Part shown: positions 37,072-45,672 of the stretch, piece after piece
Position numbering within the stretch: the first letter of the stretch is position 1
Layout of the letters: every line of letters begins with the position of its first letter
Notes under the pieces: generated by a model
What the model saw: only the letters and a program-made list of their open reading frames with translations
Databases searched by the model: none
What the model was told of the DNA's origin: nothing
Program-made: the position numbers and the translations under genes
Source of the DNA: Pseudomonas lurida
GTDB lineage: Bacteria > Pseudomonadota > Gammaproteobacteria > Pseudomonadales > Pseudomonadaceae
Assembly: GCF_013522705.1 (NCBI RefSeq)
Contig: NZ_JAAMRE010000003.1
Span: forward strand, 124,001 to 188,000
Length of the DNA stretch: 64,000 bases
Direction of reading: 5' to 3'

Positions 37072-37572
37072 TTATCGCCCTAGATGAGCGAGCAACGTTT
37101 CAACCGCCTCGGTCGCCGACAGCGTAGCCGTGTCGACGGTCAATGGCGCTTGCGCCCAGGCTTCATACTCATGGGTCATCACCGAGTGCCAAGTGGGTGG
37201 CGTCAGGCCGGGGATATCCCCGGTGCGCCTTTCAACCCGGCCTTGATGCGCCTGCCGATCGGAGCAAATCACCTGTACGTCCACTAACTCGACGCCCGCC
37301 GCCAGGGCCACCGCCTGCCACGCCGCACGACTTTCCCGCACTGGATTGACGCCGTCGGCGATCACCCGATGCCCTAACCGCAGATTGCTCAGCGCGACGG
37401 CATTGGCCACGCCGTAACCGCTGGCCCCCACATCACCCGCCAGCACCTCGGCATCGCGAATGGCCTGCTCGATCACATCGATCCGCAGGTAAACCGCGCC
37501 GAGCCGCCGCGCCAGTTCATGGGCGATAGTGGTCTTGCCGGTGCCGGGCAATCCGCTGAAGACGATGAGCAT
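37072..37572 (-). CDS. P-loop kinase-like protein
   Basis: 166 residues. Walker A FSGLPGTGKTT starts the protein; RLGAVYLRIDVIEQAI and VIADGVNPVRESR are the second-strand and lid-like regions of small-molecule kinases of the AAA_33/Zeta-like group. The substrate is unknown (nucleoside, sugar or peptide). GGA before the ATG. Same strand as, and 33 bases below, the histidine kinase gene. Confidence 0.8.
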   Translation of the reverse strand: MLIVFSGLPGTGKTTIAHELARRLGAVYLRIDVIEQAIRDAEVLAGDVGASGYGVANAVALSNLRLGHRVIADGVNPVRESRAAWQAVALAAGVELVDVQVICSDRQAHQGRVERRTGDIPGLTPPTWHSVMTHEYEAWAQAPLTVDTATLSATEAVETLLAHLGR

Positions 37573-37605
37573 GGTGTGGTCCTTGGATAGTTCAGTGGCC
37601 AGCGC

Positions 37606-38748
37606 CTACGTGTTCTGAAATGTCACCGTAAACGTAGTGCCGGCTGCCGCGCAGGAATTCACCGCCACATCCCCGCCGTGCACCTTGGCCAATTCGCGCA
37701 CGATGTACAACCCCAGGCCCACGCTGCGTACATCGCTGCCCTGGTCGGTGCCGCGGGTCATGGGTTCGAACAGCCCTTCGAGCAAGGCCTGCGGGATGGG
37801 GGCGCCGTGGTTATGCACCGACACCGCACCTGCGTTGTCGCCAAGATGCGAGGTAATGGTGATGGGCTGCTGCAGATCGCCATACGCCACGCTGTTGGCC
37901 ACCAGGTTGCCGATAATCTGCTGCACGCGGTCGGCGTCCAGGCACGCTTGGCCGCTGCCTTCGGTGCAATGCAACAGGGTGGCCTTGGGGAAGGCCACGC
38001 GCAGTTCCTCCACCGCGCGCTGAATCACGTGGTGCAGCTCCAGTGGCGCGGCTTTGATCACGATGCCGTGGCCGACCCGCGCCTGGGTGAAGTCCAGCAG
38101 GTCGGCGATCATGCGCTGGGCACGTTCGGAGGATTGGCCGATATGCCCCAGCAGCTGACGCTCCTTGGCGGTGCGTTCGCTGCGGCTGAGAAAGTCCGAG
38201 GCCATGCGGATCGCGGTCAGCGGGTTTTTCAGGTCGTGGCTGACGATTGCCATCATCTGCTCGGCGAACACCGCGCGGCGCTGGGAGATGGCATAGGCCG
38301 CGTTCAACTCGGCCTGGGCGTTCTGCAGCGCCAGCTCTGTGGCGGTTTTTTCCTGCAGCAGCGCTTCGGCCAGGTTGCGGGCGTTCAGCAGTTCGCGCTC
38401 GTACTTGTCACGGTCGGTGGTGCCGAACAGGGCCAGGTCGTACACCACCGTATCGGCCTGTACGCGTTTATTTCCGTTGAGCAGCACGGTCACCTTGTGG
38501 CCGTCGCGGTGCAGGATGTCCAGTTTCACTTCGGTGATGCTGCCGTGCATGCGCAGCATCGGTGCCAGGTGGGTCTGATGGAAGATTCGTCCGCCCATGG
38601 TCAGCAGGTCCTGAAACCTGCGCGCACACAGCTCGGCGGTGCTGAACCCCAGCCAATCGCCGAAGCGCGCATTGGCCTTGAGGATCGTGCCATCTTCGCC
38701 GGTAACGGCCAGGGCGCAGGCGGCGCTGTCGAACACGTCAGCCGGCAC
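37606..38748 (-). CDS. PAS-domain sensor histidine kinase (RsbQ partner)
   Basis: 380 residues. PAS domain about 1-115 (MGGRIFHQTHLAPMLRMHG), a coiled linker, the H-box IVSHDLKNPLTAI with His171, and an ATPase domain (N-box NLVANSVAYG, G box VGLGLYIVRELAKVHGG). No membrane helix, so cytoplasmic. Its start overlaps the end of the RsbQ-like hydrolase gene by 11 bases, so they are made together. No response regulator is adjacent. By analogy with Bacillus RsbQ-RsbP, the PAS domain probably senses a product of the hydrolase. Confidence 0.92.
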   Translation of the reverse strand: MPADVFDSAACALAVTGEDGTILKANARFGDWLGFSTAELCARRFQDLLTMGGRIFHQTHLAPMLRMHGSITEVKLDILHRDGHKVTVLLNGNKRVQADTVVYDLALFGTTDRDKYERELLNARNLAEALLQEKTATELALQNAQAELNAAYAISQRRAVFAEQMMAIVSHDLKNPLTAIRMASDFLSRSERTAKERQLLGHIGQSSERAQRMIADLLDFTQARVGHGIVIKAAPLELHHVIQRAVEELRVAFPKATLLHCTEGSGQACLDADRVQQIIGNLVANSVAYGDLQQPITITSHLGDNAGAVSVHNHGAPIPQALLEGLFEPMTRGTDQGSDVRSVGLGLYIVRELAKVHGGDVAVNSCAAAGTTFTVTFQNT

Positions 38749-39559
38749 GGGTGGCCGTCCACCGCGCCAGGAAACCGTGCATGGCCGCCGCGCATGCCTG
38801 GGGTGCGCTCATGTGCGGGCAGTGGCCGACGTTGTCCACCAGGCAGTACGCGCTGTTGGGCAACACACTGTGCAGGTATTCGCCCACGGCCACCGGGGCG
38901 ATGAGGTCGTCGCTCGATTGCAGGATCAACACCGGGGTAGCCAGGCCGATTACGTCCTGGCGGTTGTCCGAGGTAAACGTCACCCGCGCAAAGTGTTTGG
39001 CGATCTCCGGCTCGGTGCGGCAGAAACTGTCGGTCAGGGCGTCGCTGAGCGCCGGTTGCTCAGGTGCGCCCATGATCACGGGGGCCATGGCGCTGGACCA
39101 GCCCAGGTAGTTGCTGTCGAGGGTGGCGAGCAGTTCATCGATGTCGCTGCGCTTGAATCCACCGATGTAACCCTCGTCATCGATATAGCGCGGCGACGGC
39201 CCGATCATCACATGGGCTGCGATACGTCCTGGCGTCAGGCGGTCGGCGAGGGTGCCGATCATCGCACTGACCGAATGCCCGACCAGAATCACCGGGCCTT
39301 CGGCATAGGCGTCGATAATCTCGTTCAAGTCGCGGGCGTAGCCGTCCAGCGTGGCGTACCGGGTTTTGTCGAACGCGCTGAGGTCCGACAGGCCCGCGCC
39401 CACCAGGTCGTACAGCACCACGCGAAAGTGCTCTAGAAACGCCGGCACCAGATCGTTCCACATGGCCTGGTTGCAGCCAAAACCATGGGAGAACACCAGG
39501 GTCGAGGTCCCGTTGCCCATGACGTTGACGTTATTGCGGTGACGTAAATCCATGGGCAT
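38738..39559 (-). CDS. RsbQ-like alpha/beta hydrolase
   Basis: 273 residues, alignable from end to end with Bacillus RsbQ from memory: HGFGCNQAMWN, the nucleophile elbow VGHSVSAMIG (Ser96), PSPRYID, LILQSSDDLIAP (Asp218) and GHCPHMS (His246). The triad positions are almost the same as RsbQ (Ser96, Asp219, His247), which is also the fold of plant KAI2/D14 receptors. It sits upstream of, and overlapping, the PAS kinase, just as RsbQ pairs with PAS phosphatase RsbP. An ATG two codons on (39553) is the alternative start. Confidence 0.93.
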   Translation of the reverse strand: MPMDLRHRNNVNVMGNGTSTLVFSHGFGCNQAMWNDLVPAFLEHFRVVLYDLVGAGLSDLSAFDKTRYATLDGYARDLNEIIDAYAEGPVILVGHSVSAMIGTLADRLTPGRIAAHVMIGPSPRYIDDEGYIGGFKRSDIDELLATLDSNYLGWSSAMAPVIMGAPEQPALSDALTDSFCRTEPEIAKHFARVTFTSDNRQDVIGLATPVLILQSSDDLIAPVAVGEYLHSVLPNSAYCLVDNVGHCPHMSAPQACAAAMHGFLARWTATRAG

Positions 39560-39682
39560 CTCGAAAATTATGGCGTATTGCTATTGGCGGCCAGTTTAGA
39601 TAGTCAAACGCTTTGGGTCACGCGTTATAGCGCCGATAGAGTAAAGTCGGCGCCTTCAGGAAGAAACCTCGGGTAACAAATT

Positions 39683-40882
39683 ATGATGCGTCGGTTGCGG
39701 CAATCCGCCTTGAGTCTGCTGTTGCTTGTGTGCGCCAGCCTGTTGGCGACGGCTCACGCCCAGACGTCGGCCATTGGTGTCGCCCTGGACCAGCGGGTGA
39801 TCGACCTTACCCATACGCTTGACGCCTCCACCACCGTGCGTCTCAAACAGCAACTGGCCGATCTGGAACAACGCAAAGGCGCGCAAGTCGCCGTGCTGTT
39901 GATACCCACGCTCGGCGGCGCGGACCTTGAGGATTACACCAACCAACTGTTCCGCGCCTGGAAGCTGGGGCGCAAGGACGTCAACGACGGCATCCTGCTG
40001 CTGGTGGCCAAAGATGACCGCAAGGTGCGCATCGAAGTGGGCTATGGCCTTGAGGGCACCGTCACCGATCTGCTGGCGCACCGCATCATCGAGGAGCACA
40101 TCACCCCGGCGTTTCGTCAGGGCGACTATGCGGGTGGGATACAGCAGGCGGTCGATGACCTGACCACGCTGGTGGACGGTGGTGACCTGCCGGCGCTCGA
40201 AAATCCGTTGGTTGCTCCCGGCGCCATCGCGGTATTGCTGGCGTTCATCCTGGGGGCCATCGGTGGCGTGCTGATCGCGGCCCGCAAGCTGGGTTGGCGC
40301 GCCGCACTGGTCGCTACTCTGGTGATCACACTGGGACTGACGATTGTTGCCGGCGGCCACGAATGGCCGGTGTACCTGCTGGTTGTGCCGCTGACCCTGC
40401 TGACCGGCGGCGCTACGTTCGGCGCGTTGTGGCTGGTGCGTACGGCGTTCTATGGCGTGCTTGGGCTTTTCGCCTACATCGTCGCAGTCGTGGTCGCCAA
40501 CCGCTTTGTGGACGTCAGTTATGTCCGCTGGCTGGCGTGGCCGCTGGGTGCTCTGGTCGTCCTGGGACTGTATGTGCTGTTGTTTCTGCTGATCAAAGCG
40601 TCCTGGAAAAACAGCCCGAGCGGGTTCCTCCTGCGAGCGTTCGTGGTGGCGGCGATCTACGGGGCGGCGGGGCTGCTGCTGGGGCACGGCGCGCAGGGTT
40701 GGCTGATCGCGGTGCCGATCGCGTCGTTTCTGGCGCTGTTTGTGTTTATCCCGACTCGCGTGGGAGCGGGGTCCAGCGACGGGTCCAGTTCAGATTCCAG
40801 CCATTCCGATTCGAGTTCCAGCAGCAGTTCATCGGGCGGCGGTGGTTCCAGTGGCGGTGGCGGGGCGTCGGGGAGCTGGTAG
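39683..40882 (+). CDS. TPM-domain (YgcG family) membrane protein
   Basis: 399 residues: signal peptide (about 1-27), extracytoplasmic TPM domain (about 30-165; VLLIPTLGGADLEDYTNQLF, KVRIEVGYGLEG), then several membrane helices, and a tail of serine repeats followed by glycines that ends in GASGSW. This low-complexity tail is a family hallmark. The TPM fold is phosphatase-like in some members; function in bacteria is unclear. Confidence 0.88.
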   Translation: MMRRLRQSALSLLLLVCASLLATAHAQTSAIGVALDQRVIDLTHTLDASTTVRLKQQLADLEQRKGAQVAVLLIPTLGGADLEDYTNQLFRAWKLGRKDVNDGILLLVAKDDRKVRIEVGYGLEGTVTDLLAHRIIEEHITPAFRQGDYAGGIQQAVDDLTTLVDGGDLPALENPLVAPGAIAVLLAFILGAIGGVLIAARKLGWRAALVATLVITLGLTIVAGGHEWPVYLLVVPLTLLTGGATFGALWLVRTAFYGVLGLFAYIVAVVVANRFVDVSYVRWLAWPLGALVVLGLYVLLFLLIKASWKNSPSGFLLRAFVVAAIYGAAGLLLGHGAQGWLIAVPIASFLALFVFIPTRVGAGSSDGSSSDSSHSDSSSSSSSSGGGGSSGGGGASGSW

Positions 40883-40939
40883 CGCCAATGGGCACGCTGA
40901 TTCAATGCGCGTGACGGTCAACGCCCGATGCTCCTTGGA

Positions 40940-41431
40940 TTACAGCACCATCACCATCTCATGCCACGCCATGCCGCCATGGTCCGACGGCGATGGCTGC
41001 ACATAGGTGTAGCCCATGCGCGTGTACAACGGCACATGCTGCTCCTTGCACATCAGGTGAATCGTCTGTTTGCCCAAGGCGCGCATGCGCTGCACGAAGT
41101 CGCTCATCAACACCTTGGCGTAGCCCTTGCCTTGATATGCCGGGTCGACCACCACCGACATGATCACCACATTCGGCGCCTCGGCCGAATGCCCCACCAG
41201 TTCCTTGAACGCCTCGTCCGACATCACCACTTCATGGGCGCAGCCGCCGTTGATAAAACCCACTATTTCGCCGTCGGCTTCCAGGATCAAAAAGCCTTGC
41301 GGGTATAGCGCAATGCGCGTGGCGATCTTTTCCAGGGTCGCGGCTTCGTCACCTTCGTAGGCGGTGATTTCAATTGCATAGCAGCGAGCGGCGTCAGTGG
41401 GCATGGCGTTGCGCAGGGTGAGGGCGGGCAT
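40940..41431 (-). CDS. GNAT acetyltransferase
   Basis: 163 residues. The acetyl-CoA site is VVVDPAYQGKGYAKVLMSDF (Q/R-x-x-G-x-A type with GKGYA) following the strand VVIMSVVV. The C-terminal strand LYTRMGYTYV completes the fold. Acceptor unknown. Confidence 0.85.
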   Translation of the reverse strand: MPALTLRNAMPTDAARCYAIEITAYEGDEAATLEKIATRIALYPQGFLILEADGEIVGFINGGCAHEVVMSDEAFKELVGHSAEAPNVVIMSVVVDPAYQGKGYAKVLMSDFVQRMRALGKQTIHLMCKEQHVPLYTRMGYTYVQPSPSDHGGMAWHEMVMVL

Positions 41432-41789
41432 CGGTGTTCCTGGGGCGTTGAGCGGAAGGCCACATCATAGCGGCCTCGCTGGAACTCTGCGTTGAACACG
41501 GCTCAAAAAATGGGAATGGGCTTGTTCGCGTCAGGCATCGTAGCGGATACTTTTTCGACAATTTTGGCCATGGTCATCGACGTCAAAAAGGCAGTGTGAA
41601 AATCTGACGGTAACCGGGATACCAATGTGGGAGGGGGCTTGCCCCCGATGGCGGCGTGTCGGTCAGCGCATCTATAACTGAACCCGCGCCGCATATCATT
41701 GGCGAAACCAGGATTGGCAATTACGCACGGACAGGGACCGTTATTCATTCACCCGAGCGGGTAATGAAAACGCATAAAGGGAAGGATCA
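41432..41789. other. Gene-free stretch with a REP-type half element
   Basis: At 41625-41660 GTGGGAGGGGGCTTGCCCCC is followed by GATGGCGGCGTGTCGGTC, the common P. fluorescens half-palindrome seen also at 61901. Nothing else is recognised; a short minus-strand reading frame at 41503-41748 has no gene-like features. Confidence 0.6.
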
Positions 41790-42257
41790 ATGCTGGAAAT
41801 AAAACGCGCGACCCTCAACGACGCAGGCGCTGCTTTTGACATCCGCCGCGAAGCCATCCGCAGCCAATGCGTCGGCGCCTACACCGCTGAACAAATGGCA
41901 CTCTGGACGCGTGGCAACGCTGAAGACGGCTACAGCGCACTGATGGACAAATCGTTTTATCTGGGTTGGCTTAACGATGAGCCTGTAGCCACCGGCATGC
42001 TTGACCTGGACAACAACGAAATCGGTGCGCTGTTCGTGTTGCCCGCATTCACCGGGCGTGGCTATGGCAAGGCCATGCTGGATCACCTTGAGCATGTCGC
42101 ACGGGAACTGGCGATTGAAGAGGTGGTGCTGGACGCGACGTTGAACGCCGCGAGTTTTTATCGAGCGTGTGGTTATGTCGGGAATGAGCAGGCCATTTAC
42201 CACTCACCGTCGGGGTTGCAGTTGGCGTGTATCCCGATGAAGAAGCGGGTTGGCTGA
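41790..42257 (+). CDS. GNAT acetyltransferase
   Basis: 155 residues. The acetyl-CoA loop is FVLPAFTGRGYGKAMLDHLE, followed by a strand and ASFYRACGYV. A GGAAGG precedes ATG 41790. It is a different subfamily from the gene on the left; acceptor unknown. Confidence 0.85.
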   Translation: MLEIKRATLNDAGAAFDIRREAIRSQCVGAYTAEQMALWTRGNAEDGYSALMDKSFYLGWLNDEPVATGMLDLDNNEIGALFVLPAFTGRGYGKAMLDHLEHVARELAIEEVVLDATLNAASFYRACGYVGNEQAIYHSPSGLQLACIPMKKRVG

Positions 42258-42407
42258 ACCGATGGCCTGATGAGCGAGGGCCATAGGTTTGTTACGCAAT
42301 AATTGGCTCCGCTCGTCACTCGCATCGGCTCGTCAATTTCAGCCGATGTTATAGTCCCAGCGTTTTTTTACCATTTGATCGCGCCGGCAGGCCTTAGGAG
42401 AATCTGC

Positions 42408-42884
42408 ATGAACCTCTACACCGCAGGCTACGAGGGACTGACCATCGACGCATTCATTGCACAACTCAAGCAGGCCGGGATCGACAGAGTGCTGGATGTG
42501 CGTGAATACCCGTTATCGCGAAAAAAAGGTTTTTCCAAAAATGCCTTTGCCCGGGATCTGGCCGCACAGGGGATCGCTTATGAGCATAACCGGTCGCTCG
42601 GCTGCCCAAAGCCCATACGCAAGCAGTACAAGGAAGACGGTGATTGGACAACCTATGCGCGCGAGTTCAGGACTTATATCCGCACCCAAGGCACGGTGTT
42701 GAACGAGCTGGTTTGCAATGCAGCCCAGCAGCGGATTTGTATGGTCTGTTATGAGGCGGACGCCCGTTTTTGCCACCGCAGTTTGATCGCTGAAGCCGCG
42801 CAGGAGTTGACGCCCTCGCTCGACATTCAACACCTACCCTTCAAAACAACGCTATTTGATGATCGTCTTCTTTCTGTCGCTTAG
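42408..42884 (+). CDS. DUF488 family protein
   Basis: 158 residues from ATG 42408 (TAGGAG). Family blocks: YTAGYEGLTIDAFI, RVLDVREYPLSRKKGFSKNAF and MVCYEADARFCHRS with its two cysteines. DUF488 proteins are thought to act on nucleic acids and are often in accessory regions. Its 3' end overlaps the next gene, on the opposite strand, by 44 bases. GC is below the window average. Confidence 0.88.
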   Translation: MNLYTAGYEGLTIDAFIAQLKQAGIDRVLDVREYPLSRKKGFSKNAFARDLAAQGIAYEHNRSLGCPKPIRKQYKEDGDWTTYAREFRTYIRTQGTVLNELVCNAAQQRICMVCYEADARFCHRSLIAEAAQELTPSLDIQHLPFKTTLFDDRLLSVA

Positions 42885-43662
42885 GCGGATAAATCAGGCT
42901 CACGATCAACCACTGGCTGGGGAAACGATGAATCGTGCCCATCAAGAGCATGAGCTCTTTGCTCGGTAGATGGGTTTCCAGCTTTTGCCGAAAGGGGAGT
43001 TCCCAGCCCTTTGCCCCGTGTTTGCGATAGACGTTCCTATAGAGCTGGCTGACTTCCCAGTCGACAATTTTATGAATATGGGTTCTCAATTCTCCGTCGG
43101 TCACACACTCATAAACGTAATGAAAGTCAAAGGGCACTTTTTCAAGGCGCTTGATGCTGGCGTGTTCTTGCTCTTCAAACAGGCTGGGTTGGCGCTGCAT
43201 TGATTGCAGCTTGTCAATTTCCTCCGAAGTCCATCCTTGCGAGGCTGATTTCTGAATGCGAAGTGCGGTGACGCGTGCAGGTTTGATCAGGCCTAGCGTG
43301 ACGTTATGCTCAGTCCTGGCTTTATCCAATGCGTCAAAATTCTCATAAATTTTCAGCCTGTCCAGCAACACCCGCCGCTCGCACCAATCACCTGCGGGCA
43401 AAACTTTTCCCGCACAAATGCTGTCCACACCGATCTTATGGCTTTCTGGCCTGCGGTCCGCAGGGCTTCGTTCGATGGAGGCTTCGATCCATTGCCACTT
43501 GGCAAACTGCTGATCGCTAGTGATCAAGCGGAACGGTACTGGATACAGCCTTATAAGATTGCCTTCCTCATCCATCCCTGCGACGCAGGACGTTTCGGCA
43601 TATTTTGCGCTTGGGGAAGGGTAGGTTTTGCATAGGATCAATATCCGAACTTTGCGTTTCAT
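42841..43662 (-). CDS. Possible dual-OB-domain protein (DUF488 partner)
   Basis: 273 residues from ATG 43662 (an ATG at 43671 is possible). The opening VRILILCKTYPSPSAKYAET, then SCVAGMDEEGNLIRLYPVPF, looks like proteins named 'dual OB domain-containing', a group often found beside DUF488. I rely on memory for that name, so it is tentative. A later stretch, IHKIVDWEVSQLYRN, is conserved-looking. Base composition is AT-rich compared with the neighbours, suggesting a mobile accessory pair. It could bind single-stranded nucleic acid. Confidence 0.6.
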   Translation of the reverse strand: MKRKVRILILCKTYPSPSAKYAETSCVAGMDEEGNLIRLYPVPFRLITSDQQFAKWQWIEASIERSPADRRPESHKIGVDSICAGKVLPAGDWCERRVLLDRLKIYENFDALDKARTEHNVTLGLIKPARVTALRIQKSASQGWTSEEIDKLQSMQRQPSLFEEQEHASIKRLEKVPFDFHYVYECVTDGELRTHIHKIVDWEVSQLYRNVYRKHGAKGWELPFRQKLETHLPSKELMLLMGTIHRFPSQWLIVSLIYPPKRQKEDDHQIALF

Positions 43663-44033
43663 GCAGGCCATATCCAGATGTCTTTTTTGAACTGTATCCA
43701 GAGATGGGAAAACTGCCAGATAGACGTGTAACCGCATATGCAGATCGACTGCATCACCGCTATGTCAGTCCACGCAAAGGTCGGTATCAGGGCGCATACA
43801 GGCGCGCAGGCAGTCGATGACCTGCGCGACGGACGGTCCTTGAATCGCCGGCGGGGTCGGTCTCAAACAAGACGTAAGCGGGGTCGATCAGCATCAGCAT
43901 GCCTCCTCGGTGATGGGGAAGCAGAATAACAAGCACGGTTGCCTGTATGCCGCAAAACTACTCCATCTGTGTCTACCGCCCCCCTTGTCAGCCCATTAGC
44001 CTCAAGCCCCCTTAACTCACACCCGAGCCCCCC
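43663..44033. other. Gap with one small, possibly frameshifted, minus-strand gene
   Basis: Apart from the possible broken gene at 43765-43894 nothing gene-like is seen. The right part (43930-44033) is the leader of the cupin gene. Confidence 0.4.
43765..43894 (-). pseudogene. Small gene with apparent +1 frameshift
   Basis: ATG 43894 has a strong GAGGAGG at ideal distance and reads MLIDPAYVLFETDP. In frame it would end at 43787 after 35 codons, with an unconvincing tail. If one base is skipped in the GACCCCGCCGG stretch the frame continues as IQGPSVAQVIDCLRACM to a stop at 43765, giving a more natural protein of about 42 residues. It may be a broken small gene, a sequencing error, or a real frameshift. 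Confidence 0.35.
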
Positions 44034-44363
44034 ATGGATCTTACCGCCGTCCCGTTTTGCACCACCGATTGGTCCAGCGTTGAACCCGTCATCTATCCCG
44101 GCGTAACGGGCAGTGCCACCTGGCGCACCGGGCACTTTGGCACGACTCGCGTGCGCATGGTGGAGTACAGCGCCGGTTACCTGGCGGATCATTGGTGCAC
44201 GCGCGGTCATGTGCTGTTGTGTCTGGAAGGCGAGTTGCACACCGAGCTGGCGGATGGGCGTCGGTTTACGTTGACGGCCGGGATGAGTTATCAGGTGGGC
44301 AATGATATGGAAGCGCACCGTTCATCGACGCTGGACGGTGCGAAGCTGTTTATCGTGGACTGA
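44034..44363 (+). CDS. DHCW-motif cupin protein
   Basis: 109 residues, one cupin barrel. YLADHWCTRGHVLLCLEGEL contains the DHWC stretch that names the family (Asp-His-[CW]-[CW]) in place of the usual cupin HxH, and HRSSTLDGAKLFIVD ends the barrel. Function unknown. Confidence 0.85.
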   Translation: MDLTAVPFCTTDWSSVEPVIYPGVTGSATWRTGHFGTTRVRMVEYSAGYLADHWCTRGHVLLCLEGELHTELADGRRFTLTAGMSYQVGNDMEAHRSSTLDGAKLFIVD

Positions 44364-44405
44364 TGGACGGGTTGAGGTGAGCCAACCCGAACCAAGCAGC
44401 TGCAA

Positions 44406-44873
44406 TCAGTGCTTATGGCTAGGGTCCATGCCGTCTACGCCTCGGGCGGTGGCCTTGACTTCAATCGCCTGCTGTTCGCCCTTGGCATTTTCCACGGTCA
44501 GGGTCAGCGGCACCTGGTCACCTTCCTTGATCTGCCCGGTCAGGCCCATCAGCATTACGTGGTAACCGTTGGGGTCGAGAGTCACGGCTTTGCCGGCAGG
44601 CAGGGCCACCGAGTCCACGGGGCCCATGCGCATGACGTCGTCCTTCATGCTCATCTCATGGATCTGCACGTCCTTGGCCACCGGCGAGGCTACACGCAGC
44701 AGCTTGCTGTCGACGTCGGCGGTGACGGTCATGAACGCGCCGCTGGAGGGCTGGCCCGCAACGGTCGCGCGAACCCAGGCGTCGCTGACCTGCACCTGGG
44801 CGCTGGCGTGAGCGGCGAGGCCCAGCAGGGTCAGGCCAAGGGTGAGGCGCTTGAGGTGTTGAACGGCAGTCAT
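44406..44873 (-). CDS. Periplasmic copper chaperone PCu(A)C
   Basis: 155 residues from ATG 44873, with signal peptide to AHASA-QV. The copper motif His-X(n)-Met-X(n)-His-X-Met is visible as VQIHEMSMKDDVMRM and NGYHVMLMGL. It hands Cu(I) to the Cu(A) site of cytochrome oxidase, usually with SCO. The start overlaps the SCO stop by one base (TAATG), so they are translated together. Confidence 0.92.
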   Translation of the reverse strand: MTAVQHLKRLTLGLTLLGLAAHASAQVQVSDAWVRATVAGQPSSGAFMTVTADVDSKLLRVASPVAKDVQIHEMSMKDDVMRMGPVDSVALPAGKAVTLDPNGYHVMLMGLTGQIKEGDQVPLTLTVENAKGEQQAIEVKATARGVDGMDPSHKH

Positions 44874-45478
44874 TAGCAGACCTCCATGACGGTGAGCAGG
44901 TCTTCTGCGCACTCTTGAGCGGTGAGGGATGCCTGGAGCCCCAGGCGCAGGTTGCCACGGGTGTCGAAGACAAAACTGGTGGCGGTGTGGGACAGGGTGT
45001 AGGTGTCGCCGGCGGGGATCTTTTCATAAAAGATCCCGAATTCCTTGGCGGCCACGGCGATTTCTTCCGGCGTGCCGTACAGCGCTTCAAAGCTGGGGTC
45101 GAAGGCCTTGACGTACTTGTCGAGAATCTCGGGCGTGTCGCGCTCCGGGTCCAGGGTGATGAAGATCACTTGCATGATTTCACCGTCGCGGCCCATCAGC
45201 TTCTTGGCCTGGGCGGCGCGGGCGAGGGTAGTGGGGCACACCGCCGGGCACTGGGTGAAGCCGAAGAACACCACCGGCATCAGACCACGGTAGGAACTGA
45301 GGGTGACGGTGTCGCCCTCGGTGTTCTTGAGCTTGAACGTGCGGCCCATGATCTTGTCGCTCAAGTCCTTGCCGTACTTGAAGTTCAGTTTGGGGCTGTT
45401 GTCACAACCGGCCAGCAGGCCCAGGCCCATCAGGCCCATACCGGCCAGGACCTTGCGGCGGGTGAATAACGTACTCAT
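44873..45478 (-). CDS. SCO1/SenC copper protein
   Basis: 201 residues. A membrane or lipid anchor (MGLGLLAGCDN) precedes a thioredoxin-like domain with FGFTQCPAVCPTTLA (the Cu-binding CxxxC) and a downstream His in LSHTATSFVFD. It assembles Cu(A) of cytochrome oxidase with the next gene's product. A TTG at 45481 is one codon upstream and slightly better placed for the AGGA, so the exact start is uncertain. Confidence 0.92.
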   Translation of the reverse strand: MSTLFTRRKVLAGMGLMGLGLLAGCDNSPKLNFKYGKDLSDKIMGRTFKLKNTEGDTVTLSSYRGLMPVVFFGFTQCPAVCPTTLARAAQAKKLMGRDGEIMQVIFITLDPERDTPEILDKYVKAFDPSFEALYGTPEEIAVAAKEFGIFYEKIPAGDTYTLSHTATSFVFDTRGNLRLGLQASLTAQECAEDLLTVMEVC

Positions 45479-45672
45479 CAACTGTGCATCCTGTAAAACG
45501 CCTGCATTGCGCCGGGTCTAGCCGTCAGGCTGGGAAAAGCAGGCATTTGAAGTAAGAAACGCGAAGGGCGCCAAGTCTACCAACCCCTACCCGCCTGCGT
45601 AATCTGCGACGTTCTGCCACAGGGGCGCGTCGCGCTTCATCCGTTGGCGGCGGTGATGGTAGAGTCGCCGCC

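Noticed and set aside
41503..41748. 81-codon minus-strand frame between the acetyltransferase genes
   Set aside because: It runs through a REP element, has no ribosome site and no protein-like pattern.
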